A program made the translations under genes and the position numbers. The notes beneath the pieces were generated by a model. The model searched no databases. It saw nothing but the letters and a program-made list of their open reading frames with translations, and was not told the DNA's origin. A stretch of DNA of 52,299 nucleotides from Lachnospiraceae bacterium (lineage in GTDB: Bacteria; Bacillota; Clostridia; Lachnospirales; Lachnospiraceae), in NCBI GenBank assembly GCA_024687655.1, contig JAILEN010000086.1, positions 1 through 52,299 of the forward strand, written 5' to 3'. Positions 34,964-44,263 of this stretch are shown in pieces (the stretch's first letter is position 1; every line of letters starts with the position of its first letter).

Positions 34964-35550
34964 ACAACAAGACGGATAATACAAAATCTATAGATATGCT
35001 TCTCGCCGAAAGCTTTAAGAAGCTGGTGGCAAAAAAGACCATCGAGAAGATAACCATCCGTGAGATCACTGATCTGGCGGGGGTTATCCGTCCGACTTTT
35101 TACAATCACTTCCAGGATAAATATGAGCTTTTGGAGTGGATAATCGTCAACGAGATATTTGCTCCCATGGATCCCCTCATTGACCGGGGTGAGCTCTCCC
35201 AGGCTGTGGAGGGAGCCCTCAGCGTCATGCAGGAGGAAAAGGAATTTTATGACAGAGCAGTCAGGCTCACGGGACAGAATTCATTCCGCGAGATCATGAC
35301 GGATCATGTGGCGGAGACCATTTTGTCCAGACTGCCGGAGGTGAGCGGCAGGGAAAAGATATATTACCAGTGGCTCACACCCAGACGCCTGGCCTATTTT
35401 TTTGCAGGGCAGATCGTATATGTGGTCATGTCCTGGCTTGAGGACGGTATGAAGGTGCCTCCCAGGGAGCTGGTGGGCAGTTTTATGTATTTTTGTAATC
35501 ATTCCATAATTGAAATGGTGGAAATGGTGGAGGCAGAGGGCAGATTATGA
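34960..35550 (+). CDS. TetR/AcrR family transcriptional regulator
   Basis: 196 residues. The N-terminal helix-turn-helix domain is typical of TetR: SFKKLVAKKTIEKITIREIT, then IRPTFYNHFQDKYELLEWI. The all-helical C-terminal ligand domain (about 75-196) resembles the TetR_C_8 group found in DhaS-like regulators. The start overlaps the small upstream gene and the end overlaps the MntP-like gene (ATGA), so it probably controls its own operon, including the two membrane proteins. The ligand is unknown. Confidence 0.88.
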   Translation: MNNKTDNTKSIDMLLAESFKKLVAKKTIEKITIREITDLAGVIRPTFYNHFQDKYELLEWIIVNEIFAPMDPLIDRGELSQAVEGALSVMQEEKEFYDRAVRLTGQNSFREIMTDHVAETILSRLPEVSGREKIYYQWLTPRRLAYFFAGQIVYVVMSWLEDGMKVPPRELVGSFMYFCNHSIIEMVEMVEAEGRL

Positions 35551-36134
35551 ACGCATTGATTTGTATATTGATCATCATAGGTATCAGTCTGGACGTGCTG
35601 GGTACCATGGAGATAGAGGGAGCCATGCTGGGAGAGCTAAAAAGGGTGGACATCACCCTGGCGTCTCTGCTGGTCATCGGCATGCAGCTTCTCTTCTTTT
35701 TCGGGGGCTACATAGCCTGTGCCATGGTGGTGAGGTACAACATATTTACCTATGGTGAGCTTACGGCGTCCATCATTGCCGTATCCATCTTTGTGCTTTT
35801 GGGCATCAGGCTTCTGATCAAGGGTATCCGCAAGGTCTTTGTGGAGGAGAGGCGTCAGGAGTTTTCCCTGGCCAGATACATGCGCATCATCCTGACCCTT
35901 TGCGTATATACTCTGGCGGCGGGCTGTGCATGCGGCTTCACCTTTACCTCCATGCTTCTGATGCTCATTACCATTATCATCTGCTCCGCCAGTGTTACGG
36001 TGGGCGGCATATTTATCGGTTATCACTACGGCTTCGGTTCCAAGTCCACGGTATATTATCTCGGGACCCTTCTCCTGTGGATAGCCGGGGTGTATGTATA
36101 TGTAAAAAGCATCTATCCACTCATAGCGGGTTAA
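35547..36134 (+). CDS. MntP-like six-helix membrane protein
   Basis: 195 residues with six predicted transmembrane helices in two sets of three. The first helix, LICILIIIGISLDVLGTMEI, resembles the SLDAF helix of MntP manganese exporters, but the second acidic membrane motif is not obvious. It overlaps the TetR gene by 4 nt. Metal export is possible, though a different transport role cannot be excluded. Confidence 0.5.
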   Translation: MNALICILIIIGISLDVLGTMEIEGAMLGELKRVDITLASLLVIGMQLLFFFGGYIACAMVVRYNIFTYGELTASIIAVSIFVLLGIRLLIKGIRKVFVEERRQEFSLARYMRIILTLCVYTLAAGCACGFTFTSMLLMLITIIICSASVTVGGIFIGYHYGFGSKSTVYYLGTLLLWIAGVYVYVKSIYPLIAG

Positions 36135-36138
36135 TGTC

Positions 36139-36780
36139 ATGTGCGCGCGGAAAAAGGCAGAGGTAAATGAAATATTGAGGCTTTTGGATGACACTTATGG
36201 TACGGACTATAAGTGTTATCTTCATTATGACACTCCCTGGCAGCTTTTGTTTTCCACCATCATGTCTGCCCAGTGTACTGACGCCAGGGTAAATATCGTG
36301 ACGGCTGATCTGTATAAAAAATATCCCACCCTGGAGGCCTTTGCCAATGCATCTCTTGCTGAGATGGAGGAGGATATCAGGTCCACCGGCTTTTATCACA
36401 ACAAGGCAAAAAACATCATCGCCTGTGCCCGCAGGCTCATAGAGGATTTTGACGGTGAGGTTCCCTCATCCATAGAGGAGCTGACCTCCCTGCCCGGAGT
36501 GGGCAGAAAGACCGCCAATGTGATCCGCGGCAATATCTACCATATTGACAGTATAGTGGTGGATACCCATGTGGGCCGGATCTCCCGCAGGCTGGGGCTT
36601 ACTAAAAAGACGGATCCCACGGAGGTGGAGTTTGAGATGATGAAGGTACTGCCCCAGGATCACTGGATACTTTACAACATCCAGATCATCACCTTCGGAC
36701 GCCAGATCTGTACCGCCAGAAGCCCCAAATGCGAGCTGTGCTTCCTCAGGGATCTGTGCAGATCCAGGGATAAAAAATAA
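36139..36780 (+). CDS. nth: Endonuclease III
   Basis: 213 residues, full length. The helix-hairpin-helix LPGVGRKTANV carries the catalytic Lys124, and VVDTHVGRISRRLGL carries Asp142. The C-terminal 4Fe-4S cluster Cys pattern C-X6-C-X2-C-X5-C is complete (Cys191, 198, 201, 207). It removes oxidised pyrimidines and cuts abasic sites. It starts 4 nt after the MntP-like gene, with no strong ribosome site of its own, so it is probably translated by coupling. Confidence 0.97.
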   Translation: MCARKKAEVNEILRLLDDTYGTDYKCYLHYDTPWQLLFSTIMSAQCTDARVNIVTADLYKKYPTLEAFANASLAEMEEDIRSTGFYHNKAKNIIACARRLIEDFDGEVPSSIEELTSLPGVGRKTANVIRGNIYHIDSIVVDTHVGRISRRLGLTKKTDPTEVEFEMMKVLPQDHWILYNIQIITFGRQICTARSPKCELCFLRDLCRSRDKK

Positions 36781-36805
36781 GGGTCTGCAGATAAGAAATA
36801 AAGGG

Positions 36806-36834
36806 TGGCGAGAGACTATATATTGTGGTATAAT
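36806..36834 (+). promoter_or_regulatory. Extended -10 promoter before the GT-C-like gene pair
   Basis: TATAAT (36829-36834) is preceded by TGG (TGn extension). A weak -35, TGGCGA (36806-36811), is 17 bp away. It lies 49 nt before the TTG start at 36883. Confidence 0.55.
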
Positions 36835-36882
36835 GCGAATGGATCAGGCATATTTTGTGCCACGTCCTTCGTCTTTTTTTGA

Positions 36883-37965
36883 TTGGAAACTTTAGTTGTG
36901 ATCTTTATTATATTGTGCCTGTTGGCAGTTATCGTAACTTCATATCTCATCGGTGCCCTTTTTGTAAAAGAGGGGCACGGGCTTTTTGCTACACTTTTGG
37001 GGGGCTTTCTCACAGAACTGGCCCTCTGGGAGATCATCTCACTTCCCGCTATTTTTCTCGAGTTGTCCCTGACGGCGTTGAGCCTGACGATACAGACGGT
37101 GATCATCGTATTCTGTGTCAACAGCATTTTCAGAAACAGGGGCAGGCTTTTGGATCCATGGAAGAACTGCCTTGGGGACTGGTGGGGACGCATCGTGCGT
37201 TTCTTCACTCTCAGGGCCGATCTCAAGGACGTGGTGGCGCTCGTTGCTCTGGGGATAGTCCTGGTCCAGGCTCTGCTATTGGTGGTGGGAGTACACTATG
37301 ATGACGACGATGCTTTTTATGTGGCCACGGCCACCACTGCCATAGACACCAATACCATATATAGATATACCCCCTTTACCGGAGCTGAGTATTCCGATCT
37401 TCCGGCCAGATATGTTTTGTCTCCATGGCCAATGTTTTCGGCAGTGCTTTCGTATATATTCAATATAAGGCCCATTATTGTCTTCCACACCCTGTTGCCG
37501 GCCCTTATCATCCCCATGTCCTACGGGGTGCTTTATATGATGGGACGGGTCATCTGGAGGGAGGATCCTGACCGGGAGACCAAGACCTATGGCTTCCTTA
37601 TTGCAGCGTCCTTTTTGCAGATCTTCGGAGCCTTTTCCACCTGGTCCGTGGGCATGAGGCTTCTGATCCGGGTATGGCAGGGCAAGACGGTTCTGGCGTC
37701 TGTGATCATACCTCTTTTGATGGTGCTGATCATTTATGACTGGCACAGCGAAAAGCTGTCCAGGCACATGTTTTTTTACATTATCACCTCCCTTTTGGCG
37801 GGATGCTTTATGTCATCCATGGGAGTGGTGCTCCCTGTCATTGAGCTGGGAGTCCTGGGACTGACCAGAGCCATTGTGAAAAAGGATATCAGATACACGC
37901 TGCAGCTGATCCCCTGCTGCGCGCCCAACCTGCTTTTGGGTGTGATATACCTGGCCATCAGATAG
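36883..37965 (+). CDS. GT-C-like multi-spanning membrane protein, N-terminal partner (pair 1)
   Basis: 360 residues, about nine transmembrane helices, starting at TTG with no clear ribosome site. Between two helices, on the outer side, is GVHYDDDDAFYVATATTAID (acidic cluster Asp140-143), reminiscent of the catalytic Asp loop of GT-C glycosyltransferases and of DUF6077-type clostridial proteins. The next gene, 8 nt downstream in another frame, appears to continue the protein with more helices and a soluble tail. A paralogous pair at 38824/39891 is split at the same point, so I read this as a genuine two-gene arrangement. It probably acts on a lipid-linked sugar. Confidence 0.65.
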   Translation: METLVVIFIILCLLAVIVTSYLIGALFVKEGHGLFATLLGGFLTELALWEIISLPAIFLELSLTALSLTIQTVIIVFCVNSIFRNRGRLLDPWKNCLGDWWGRIVRFFTLRADLKDVVALVALGIVLVQALLLVVGVHYDDDDAFYVATATTAIDTNTIYRYTPFTGAEYSDLPARYVLSPWPMFSAVLSYIFNIRPIIVFHTLLPALIIPMSYGVLYMMGRVIWREDPDRETKTYGFLIAASFLQIFGAFSTWSVGMRLLIRVWQGKTVLASVIIPLLMVLIIYDWHSEKLSRHMFFYIITSLLAGCFMSSMGVVLPVIELGVLGLTRAIVKKDIRYTLQLIPCCAPNLLLGVIYLAIR

Positions 37966-37973
37966 GAGCTGCG

Positions 37974-38804
37974 ATGACGGCAGTGTTTTCGGAGATAATT
38001 GAAGAGCAGACCGGATATTTCGGAGAGGGCTGGCAGTATCCCATTTTTGCCATCGTGCTGGTGGGGTTGCTTTTGCTGTGGCGTCGTCGTGATGCCGCCA
38101 TAGCTGCTCTGTATACGGTGATCATGATGGTGGTCATCTATTGCCCGGTCACGGCCAAGTTTCTGATGAGCTTCATGGAGGGCGGCGTGTACTGGAGGAT
38201 GTTCTGGCTTTTGCCCATCATCCCGGTGCTGGCCCTGGGCATGGTGGAGTTTTTGCCGCTGGTTGTCAGGGCAGCTGTGGACCTGTTTAAGGCGGATGAT
38301 AAAAAGAAAAAGCCAATAAGCGTGATCGCCGTGGTTTTGGTTTTGGCAATCTATGCCGGACTTTTGGCGGGAGGCGGACGATTTGTATACCAGGATGGCA
38401 ATGTCACCTGGGCTCACAATCCGGAAAAGCTGCCGGAGGAGGTCATCGATATCATTGATGCGGTAAACGCAGATTATGAGGCTGCTCCAGTGGGAGAAAA
38501 GCGGGTGGCCGCAGTGGGAACCATAGTCCCCTTTATCCGCCAGTATGACGCTACGGTGCTTTTGGCCTATGGCCGCAGCACCATACAAAAGGAGGACAAA
38601 AGCGGCAAAAAGGCAGAGCTCTACGAGCAGCTGACCAATGCAGAAAACCCTGACTATGACAGGATCGCAAAGCTTTTGAAAAAGACTGACACCACCTATC
38701 TCATCATTGCCGACAACATGCATGTCAGAGCATCGGAGATGAATGTGAGGGGCTTTGAGACCGTATATGGAAACGGGGCATACACCCTGCTCAAGCGGGA
38801 TTGA
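37974..38804 (+). CDS. GT-C-like protein, C-terminal partner (pair 1)
   Basis: 276 residues. About four transmembrane helices (LVGLLLLWRRR, LYTVIMMVVIYCPV, MFWLLPIIPVLALG, and VIAVVLVLAIYAGLLAGGG) are followed by a soluble extracellular domain of about 140 residues ending DTTYLIIADNMHVRA. The membrane motif SGVYWRMFWLLP-like (GGVYWRMFWLLPIIPV here) recurs in the second pair as SGVYYRFLWIIPV. The arrangement resembles the C-terminal half of a GT-C glycosyltransferase. It is translated right after 36883 and almost certainly works with it. Confidence 0.65.
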   Translation: MTAVFSEIIEEQTGYFGEGWQYPIFAIVLVGLLLLWRRRDAAIAALYTVIMMVVIYCPVTAKFLMSFMEGGVYWRMFWLLPIIPVLALGMVEFLPLVVRAAVDLFKADDKKKKPISVIAVVLVLAIYAGLLAGGGRFVYQDGNVTWAHNPEKLPEEVIDIIDAVNADYEAAPVGEKRVAAVGTIVPFIRQYDATVLLAYGRSTIQKEDKSGKKAELYEQLTNAENPDYDRIAKLLKKTDTTYLIIADNMHVRASEMNVRGFETVYGNGAYTLLKRD

Positions 38805-38823
38805 TATATGAGGAATAAGAGTT

Positions 38824-39894
38824 TTGATCTATGATCTGGTATTGACAATTGGAGTGATGCTCCTGTATATTCTGATCTTTCGGCTTGTGGGCACCACTGT
38901 GCTTACGGTGCTGGGACAGAAAAAGTTGTACATCCACAGGGAGACCGTGGGCTTTTTTGCGTACTTCGCCCTCTTCCAGATGGTGTATGTGCCCATGGTG
39001 CTGCTGCGGGCCCGGTTCCATCTGCTGGCCTACGGCTGGATCCTGACCCTGGTGATTTTGGTGTTACTCTGCGCAGTGTATCTGGTGACGGCGGGAGGCA
39101 AGAGTCCCTTTGCCATGCCCGGGGATACAGTGATGGAGGAGGGGTTGCTTGGATATATGAAGTGGCCCGTGGTCATCGGCTGCGCCGCCTTTGTCGTATT
39201 TCTGGTACTCCAGCAGTATCTGGGCTGGGATACCGCATTTTACATGGGCAATATGAACGAAGCCATCTACACCGACACCATGTACTATTATAACGGTAAC
39301 GACGGCACCCTGATGAAGAGCCTGGATTTCAGATACGCCCTGTCAGGTTTTTCCATGCAGTTTGCCATACCCTGTTTTTTGCTGGAGGTATCACCCACCA
39401 TCATGTGCTACTACGGCATCCGCGGACTGGGAGCCATCCTGGCGTTGCTCATTGTATATGACTTCGGCATGCTTTTATTTGAAAAAAATGAGAGCCGCGC
39501 ATACCTTCTGGTGACGGCCTTTCTGGCGGTGAACATGTTCTTTTTCACCTACTCAGCCACCTCCCTGTTTTTCATCAGGAGGATGAACGAGGCCAAGGGC
39601 TACTGCGCCAACGTGGTGCTTCCCATGGTGGCCTTGCTTTTATTTATGATATACAAAAAATTCGGAAGGCATCTCTGGGCGCTTTTATTTGTGATCTGCC
39701 TGGGCAGTGTGGGAGCATCCATGTCGTCCATGATGCTGGTGCCCGCACTTCTGGGACTGGGGGCTGTGCTTTTGGCCATCAATGAAAAAAGGCTTCGCCC
39801 CGTTTTTTACGCTATCGTATGCGCCCTGCCAAACCTGTGTTATGTGGCGCTTTTCATATTAAATCATGAGAAGATACTGGTGATCAAACTATGA
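38824..39894 (+). CDS. GT-C-like multi-spanning membrane protein, N-terminal partner (pair 2)
   Basis: 356 residues, about nine helices, starting at TTG like its paralogue. The outer loop reads QYLGWDTAFYMGNMNEAIYT, aligned with the acidic DDAFY loop of the protein at 36883 but with one acidic residue kept (Asp of WDTAFY). A basic loop RRMNEAKGYCANVVLPMVAL follows, like RVWQGKTVLASVIIPLLMVL in the paralogue. Its stop overlaps the start of the partner gene (ATGA). The function is inferred as a lipid-linked sugar transferase or related envelope enzyme. Confidence 0.63.
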   Translation: MIYDLVLTIGVMLLYILIFRLVGTTVLTVLGQKKLYIHRETVGFFAYFALFQMVYVPMVLLRARFHLLAYGWILTLVILVLLCAVYLVTAGGKSPFAMPGDTVMEEGLLGYMKWPVVIGCAAFVVFLVLQQYLGWDTAFYMGNMNEAIYTDTMYYYNGNDGTLMKSLDFRYALSGFSMQFAIPCFLLEVSPTIMCYYGIRGLGAILALLIVYDFGMLLFEKNESRAYLLVTAFLAVNMFFFTYSATSLFFIRRMNEAKGYCANVVLPMVALLLFMIYKKFGRHLWALLFVICLGSVGASMSSMMLVPALLGLGAVLLAINEKRLRPVFYAIVCALPNLCYVALFILNHEKILVIKL

Positions 39895-40667
39895 CGGAAA
39901 CCATTGATCTTTTAATTAAATATTTCCAGGGATACCAGTGGCTCATCCTTTTTGCCGTGGTCTATGCCTATTCCATTTTCAAGGCAAAAAAGGGGGGCAG
40001 GATCAGCATCCTGGTGGGCACGGTGCTGTTTTTCGTCTTTATCTACAACGACTTTATCTACGAGTGGATGTCGCAGCTGGTGGAATCGGGAGTGTACTAC
40101 AGGTTTTTGTGGATCATACCCGTGACCATATGGATCGCCTACGGGCTGGTTATGATCTTTCTGGATCTTGAAAAATGGTGGCTGCGTATCCCCTTTGTCC
40201 TTGCGGCCTTGGCCTGCATGTTTTTGATGGACCACACCTGGCTGGAGCCTGACCGGGGCACCTGGAGCAGGCCGGAAAATGTGAGCCTGATCCCCGGAGA
40301 GGTGCTGGACATATCTGATGTGCTGACGGACGAGCACCCCTACGGTGAGAAGATCCGATGCGTGCTGCCATTGGGCATGTCCATGCAGCTAAGGTGTGTG
40401 GATGCGTCGGTGGAGTGTGTGATCCCCAGACGGGATTATCTCAAAATGAATGGCCAGTCAACTAGGCCATATAAGCAAAAAGAACTTGCTTTTATGATAG
40501 AAAAAAATGAAAGACCCGATGTGAGCAGACTCAAAAAGCTTTTGGATGACACCGAGACGGATGTGATCGTTGCCTACAGCGATTACTCCCAGGGGGATTA
40601 TCTGAGGCAGGCAGATTGCGAGCTTATTAAAAAAACAGGAGCATATGAGGTGTACAGAGTAAAATGA
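39891..40667 (+). CDS. GT-C-like protein, C-terminal partner (pair 2)
   Basis: 258 residues. Four transmembrane helices (first WLILFAVVYAYSIF) include the shared motif ESGVYYRFLWIIPVTIWIAY. A soluble tail of about 120 residues ends DVIVAYSDYSQGD and GAYEVYRVK, matching TYLIIADNMHV and GAYTLLKRD in pair 1. It overlaps the preceding stop and the following amidase start by 4 nt each, so the run is tightly coupled. Confidence 0.63.
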   Translation: MTETIDLLIKYFQGYQWLILFAVVYAYSIFKAKKGGRISILVGTVLFFVFIYNDFIYEWMSQLVESGVYYRFLWIIPVTIWIAYGLVMIFLDLEKWWLRIPFVLAALACMFLMDHTWLEPDRGTWSRPENVSLIPGEVLDISDVLTDEHPYGEKIRCVLPLGMSMQLRCVDASVECVIPRRDYLKMNGQSTRPYKQKELAFMIEKNERPDVSRLKKLLDDTETDVIVAYSDYSQGDYLRQADCELIKKTGAYEVYRVK

Positions 40668-42820
40668 AAAAGAGATTTTTAACAACGATTTTGGCAGCTT
40701 GTCTTTTGGTGGGGCAGAACGCATACGCCGTGGACTTGACGGATCTACTCAATCTTCCCGGGCTTACGGATACGACGACCCAGGAGACCACGGATGAGGT
40801 AAAGCAGACCGTGGTGGTGCTGGACCCGGGACATGACAAGTCCCACAAGGGGGCCCAGTATTTCGAGCATGCTGAGGAAAAGGACACTTTAAAGATAGCC
40901 ACCTACTGCAAGGAGAAGCTGGAGACCTACCCCGGTGTGACAGTTTACATGACCAGGGAAGATGAGGACTGTGCATTCGGCGTCAATACATCCGGTGACT
41001 GCCTGAAAAAACGTGTGGAGTATACCATAGACAAGGATGCGGATCTTTTTGTATCCTTCCATCTGAACGCTGCTCCATCCAATCCCGATGCCACGGGAGC
41101 AGAGGTGTATTATTCCAAAAAGGACGGCGCTTCATCCAAGTGCGCATCTCTGGCGGGGGCCATCCTCAGACACTTAAGCTCTGATGTGGGACTTAAAAAC
41201 AGAGGTATCAAGCGTGCCAACTACTATGTGCTCAACGGCACCACCGAGGCCAAGATCCCCGGCGTTTTGATAGAGCACTGCTTTATGACCAACGAGGATG
41301 ATGTGGATGAGTACCTGTCTGCGGACTCCAGATTGAAAAAGCTGGGTGAGGCAGATGCAGAGGGCATCATGGACTATATCAATTCCACACCTGCCGAAGA
41401 GAGCGAGGATGAGGGCGAGGAAGAGACAAAGGAAGAGGTGGATCTGTCCACATTGAAGGTGGAGAATCTCACGGTTGAGACCGACGGCTTTTTCGTAGGC
41501 CTCTCCTGGGACGACATAGACGATGTTACCGCTTATCAGATATACAAGTACAACGAGGCTGAGAAAAAGTGGAAGAAGCTGGCGCAGACCGAGGATACGG
41601 AGTACAATGACACCTCACTGGTAGCGGGAGAGACCGGAACCTACAAGGTCAGGGCCATCAAAAAGGGAAGCGACGCTACCGTAAAAAGTAAGTTTTCTTC
41701 AAAGGGAAGTGCGGCAGCAGGCAACGGTCAGGTCCAGGAGCTTACCGCAGCACCTGGAGCCTTTAACCGCAGCGTCATCTCATGGGAAGAGGTGACAGGT
41801 GCAGCAGGCTACAAGGTATCCCGTCAGGACTTCGGTTCCGAAAAATGGAAGACCATAGCCACCACCGACAACCCCGACGGCTATATCGACGAGACCACCA
41901 AGTGCGGCAAGCTCTACAGATACAGGGTGAGGGCATATCGCACCGCAGACAAGAAAAAGGTATGGGGCAAGACCGCAAAGCCCACTGATTTCTTCCAGAC
42001 CGCATCAGGTAAGGTAGAGATGAAAAAGAGCACACTGGTGAAAAATGGCTTACAGGTCAACTGGACCAAGAAGGCCAAGGCCAGTGCATATATAGTATAC
42101 CGCAAGGCCGGCAAGGAGAAGAAATGGACCAGGATCGGCAAGACCAAGGAGGCTTTTTTCGTAGATGAGACGGCTGAGTGGGAGCACACCTATACCTACA
42201 CAGTCAAGGCCTATCGCGTAAAACTGGGCAAAAAGTACATGGCCTCTGAGTATGACAAGACCGGTACCACCTCCAAGGCAGGTACGAAGGTCGAGGGCAT
42301 ATCTGATGTGAGTGTGGAGCAGATGGTGGCCTACTACGAGAAGTCAGGCAAGACCTATCCGGCATCTACCTACAGTGATCGCGGAGCGGAGACACTGGAG
42401 GACTTCTGCCAGATCGTTTATGATGTATGTGATCAGTACGGAGTCCGTTCCGATCTGGTTTGGGCTCAGATCTGCAAGGAGACCGGATATCTCCAGTTCG
42501 GCGGCGATGTAAAGGCTGACCAGTGCAACTTTGCAGGCATCGGAGCCACCGGCGGCGGAGAAGCAGGCAGCAGATTTAAGGATGTGGAAGAGGGAGTGAC
42601 TGCCCAGGTGCAGCACCTCAAGCTATACGCCACCGAGGATAATAGCTGGGAAGAGGATGTGACCATAGTGGATCCCAGATACAATGAAAAGATCCGCGGC
42701 AAAGCCATGCTCATTGAGTGGCTGGCCATCCCCTCCAACCCCTACGGCTCAGGCTGGGCTGCAGCGGAGAATTACGGAGTGCAGCTGCTTACGATGATGG
42801 ACGACATGAAGAAAATGTAG
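40664..42820 (+). CDS. Bifunctional cell-wall hydrolase: N-acetylmuramoyl-L-alanine amidase plus glucosaminidase
   Basis: 718 residues. A signal peptide (1-22, ending NAYA) is followed by an Amidase_3 domain with zinc ligands His57 (DPGHD), Glu68 or Glu71 (EHAEE) and His133 (SFHLNA), and the catalytic Glu204 (LIEHCF). Three fibronectin-III-like repeats fill about 265-545 (VGLSWDDIDDVTAYQIY; VISWEEVTGAAGYKVS; LQVNWTKKAKASAYIVY). The C-terminal glucosaminidase (GH73-like) domain has ICKETGYLQFGG with the likely acid Glu606, and NFAGIGATG. It can cut both peptide and glycan parts of peptidoglycan. The start overlaps the upstream gene (ATGA). Confidence 0.9.
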   Translation: MKKRFLTTILAACLLVGQNAYAVDLTDLLNLPGLTDTTTQETTDEVKQTVVVLDPGHDKSHKGAQYFEHAEEKDTLKIATYCKEKLETYPGVTVYMTREDEDCAFGVNTSGDCLKKRVEYTIDKDADLFVSFHLNAAPSNPDATGAEVYYSKKDGASSKCASLAGAILRHLSSDVGLKNRGIKRANYYVLNGTTEAKIPGVLIEHCFMTNEDDVDEYLSADSRLKKLGEADAEGIMDYINSTPAEESEDEGEEETKEEVDLSTLKVENLTVETDGFFVGLSWDDIDDVTAYQIYKYNEAEKKWKKLAQTEDTEYNDTSLVAGETGTYKVRAIKKGSDATVKSKFSSKGSAAAGNGQVQELTAAPGAFNRSVISWEEVTGAAGYKVSRQDFGSEKWKTIATTDNPDGYIDETTKCGKLYRYRVRAYRTADKKKVWGKTAKPTDFFQTASGKVEMKKSTLVKNGLQVNWTKKAKASAYIVYRKAGKEKKWTRIGKTKEAFFVDETAEWEHTYTYTVKAYRVKLGKKYMASEYDKTGTTSKAGTKVEGISDVSVEQMVAYYEKSGKTYPASTYSDRGAETLEDFCQIVYDVCDQYGVRSDLVWAQICKETGYLQFGGDVKADQCNFAGIGATGGGEAGSRFKDVEEGVTAQVQHLKLYATEDNSWEEDVTIVDPRYNEKIRGKAMLIEWLAIPSNPYGSGWAAAENYGVQLLTMMDDMKKM

Positions 42821-42835
42821 TCTTAGGAGAAAGAA

Positions 42836-44263
42836 ATGGAAGAAAACATTTACGGCAGAAAGGAAAACCAGGTACAGGGCAAGTATGTATTCCGCTGGGT
42901 ATGCGGCATCTTCCACACCCTGTACGCCAGCCTGACCTTCTGGTGGGTGTGGATCTCATACACCACGGTCCACGACCAGACCGGCCACCTGACCGGCCTT
43001 GCCAACAGACTCATGGCTCTGTTCATCTACGCCTTCGTCTTTGTGTTGCTGATGAAGTCCATGGGAGGATATCTCATCGGAGTCAGCCGCAAGATGAACG
43101 TGGTGGGTTCCCTGGCCGTAGCACTTTTTGTCACCGACGGGGCAGAGGTCTTTATCTCCATGGCCATCACCGGTCAGTTCAGATTCTTCTGGGCCTTCCT
43201 CTGGCGCTATGTACTTCTGTTTTTGGTGCAGACATTTTGTGTCTCACTTTCCAGTATCATGCTCATCGATCTGTACAGGCAGAAGTTCCCGCCTCTTAGG
43301 CTCATAGAGATCTACGGGTCACACCCTAACCGTGTGGCAAAAAAGATGGGCTTCCGGGATGACAAGTATTACTTTGACGGCAAGATCCATTGTGACGAGC
43401 TGGATGAAAAGATAGTCGAGACCATCCTCCCCTATGATGCGGTGCTCATCAATGACGTTCCCTATGACAGGGAGGATGAGCTTTTGCGTCTGTGCTTTGA
43501 CATCAACAAGAGGGTCTATTTCACCCCTGCCATATCCGATGTCATGATAAAATCCAGTGACGACATCAACCTGTTTGATACCCCCATCTATCTCTGCCGC
43601 AACAACGGCATGTCCGTATGGCAGAGATTCTGGAAGAGGTTTTTTGACATCTTTTTTTCCGTCCTTGCCATCATCGTACTCTCACCCCTTTTACTGGTAG
43701 TGGCAATACTTATAAAGGCCGGTGACGGCGGTCCCGTTTTTTACCGTCAGGAGAGAGTCACTTTAAATGGCAGACGTTTCATGATCATGAAGTTCCGCAG
43801 CATGATAGTGGATGCGGAAAAGGACAACAGGACTATACCGGCAGGAGCACAGGATCCCCGTATCACAAAGGTGGGCAGGTTCATCCGCGCCACCAGGATC
43901 GACGAACTGCCCCAGCTTTTTAATATCGCAAAGGGAGACATGTCCATAGTGGGACCCAGACCCGAGAGAGTGGCCCATGTGGAAAAATACACCAGGGACA
44001 TCCCCGAGTTCAGATATAGACTCAAGATGCGCGGGGGCCTCACCGGCTACGCCCAGGTCTATGGCAAGTACAACACCACGGCCATGGACAAGCTGAAAAT
44101 GGATCTTTCATATATCACGAATTATTCTCTGCTGCTGGATGTACAGATCATCTTTGAGACCCTTCGTGTGATCATGCAAAAGGAGAGTACCGAGGGCTTT
44201 TCCGAGGAGGATCAAAAGACCATGCACGATGCAGACAAGTCAGCCGGAGGCAGCAATGAGTGA
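42836..44263 (+). CDS. Second polyprenyl glycosylphosphotransferase
   Basis: 475 residues. Four or five N-terminal transmembrane helices precede a cytoplasmic fold (residues about 150-260) and the bacterial sugar transferase domain: KRFFDIFFSVLAIIVLSPLL, GGPVFYRQERVTLNGR, IMKFRSMIVDAEKDN, RIDELPQLFNIAKGDMSIVG and RGGLTGYAQVYGKY. It differs in detail from the enzyme at 28491 (GLTGYAQV instead of GLTGMWQV), so it probably starts a different polymer. The stop overlaps the next ATG by the same ATGAGTGA string seen at 3643. Confidence 0.93.
   Translation: MEENIYGRKENQVQGKYVFRWVCGIFHTLYASLTFWWVWISYTTVHDQTGHLTGLANRLMALFIYAFVFVLLMKSMGGYLIGVSRKMNVVGSLAVALFVTDGAEVFISMAITGQFRFFWAFLWRYVLLFLVQTFCVSLSSIMLIDLYRQKFPPLRLIEIYGSHPNRVAKKMGFRDDKYYFDGKIHCDELDEKIVETILPYDAVLINDVPYDREDELLRLCFDINKRVYFTPAISDVMIKSSDDINLFDTPIYLCRNNGMSVWQRFWKRFFDIFFSVLAIIVLSPLLLVVAILIKAGDGGPVFYRQERVTLNGRRFMIMKFRSMIVDAEKDNRTIPAGAQDPRITKVGRFIRATRIDELPQLFNIAKGDMSIVGPRPERVAHVEKYTRDIPEFRYRLKMRGGLTGYAQVYGKYNTTAMDKLKMDLSYITNYSLLLDVQIIFETLRVIMQKESTEGFSEEDQKTMHDADKSAGGSNE

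Noticed and set aside
36883-38804. Frameshift splitting a single GT-C-like gene
   Set aside because: The paralogous pair at 38824-40667 is divided at the same point, so two independent errors are unlikely.
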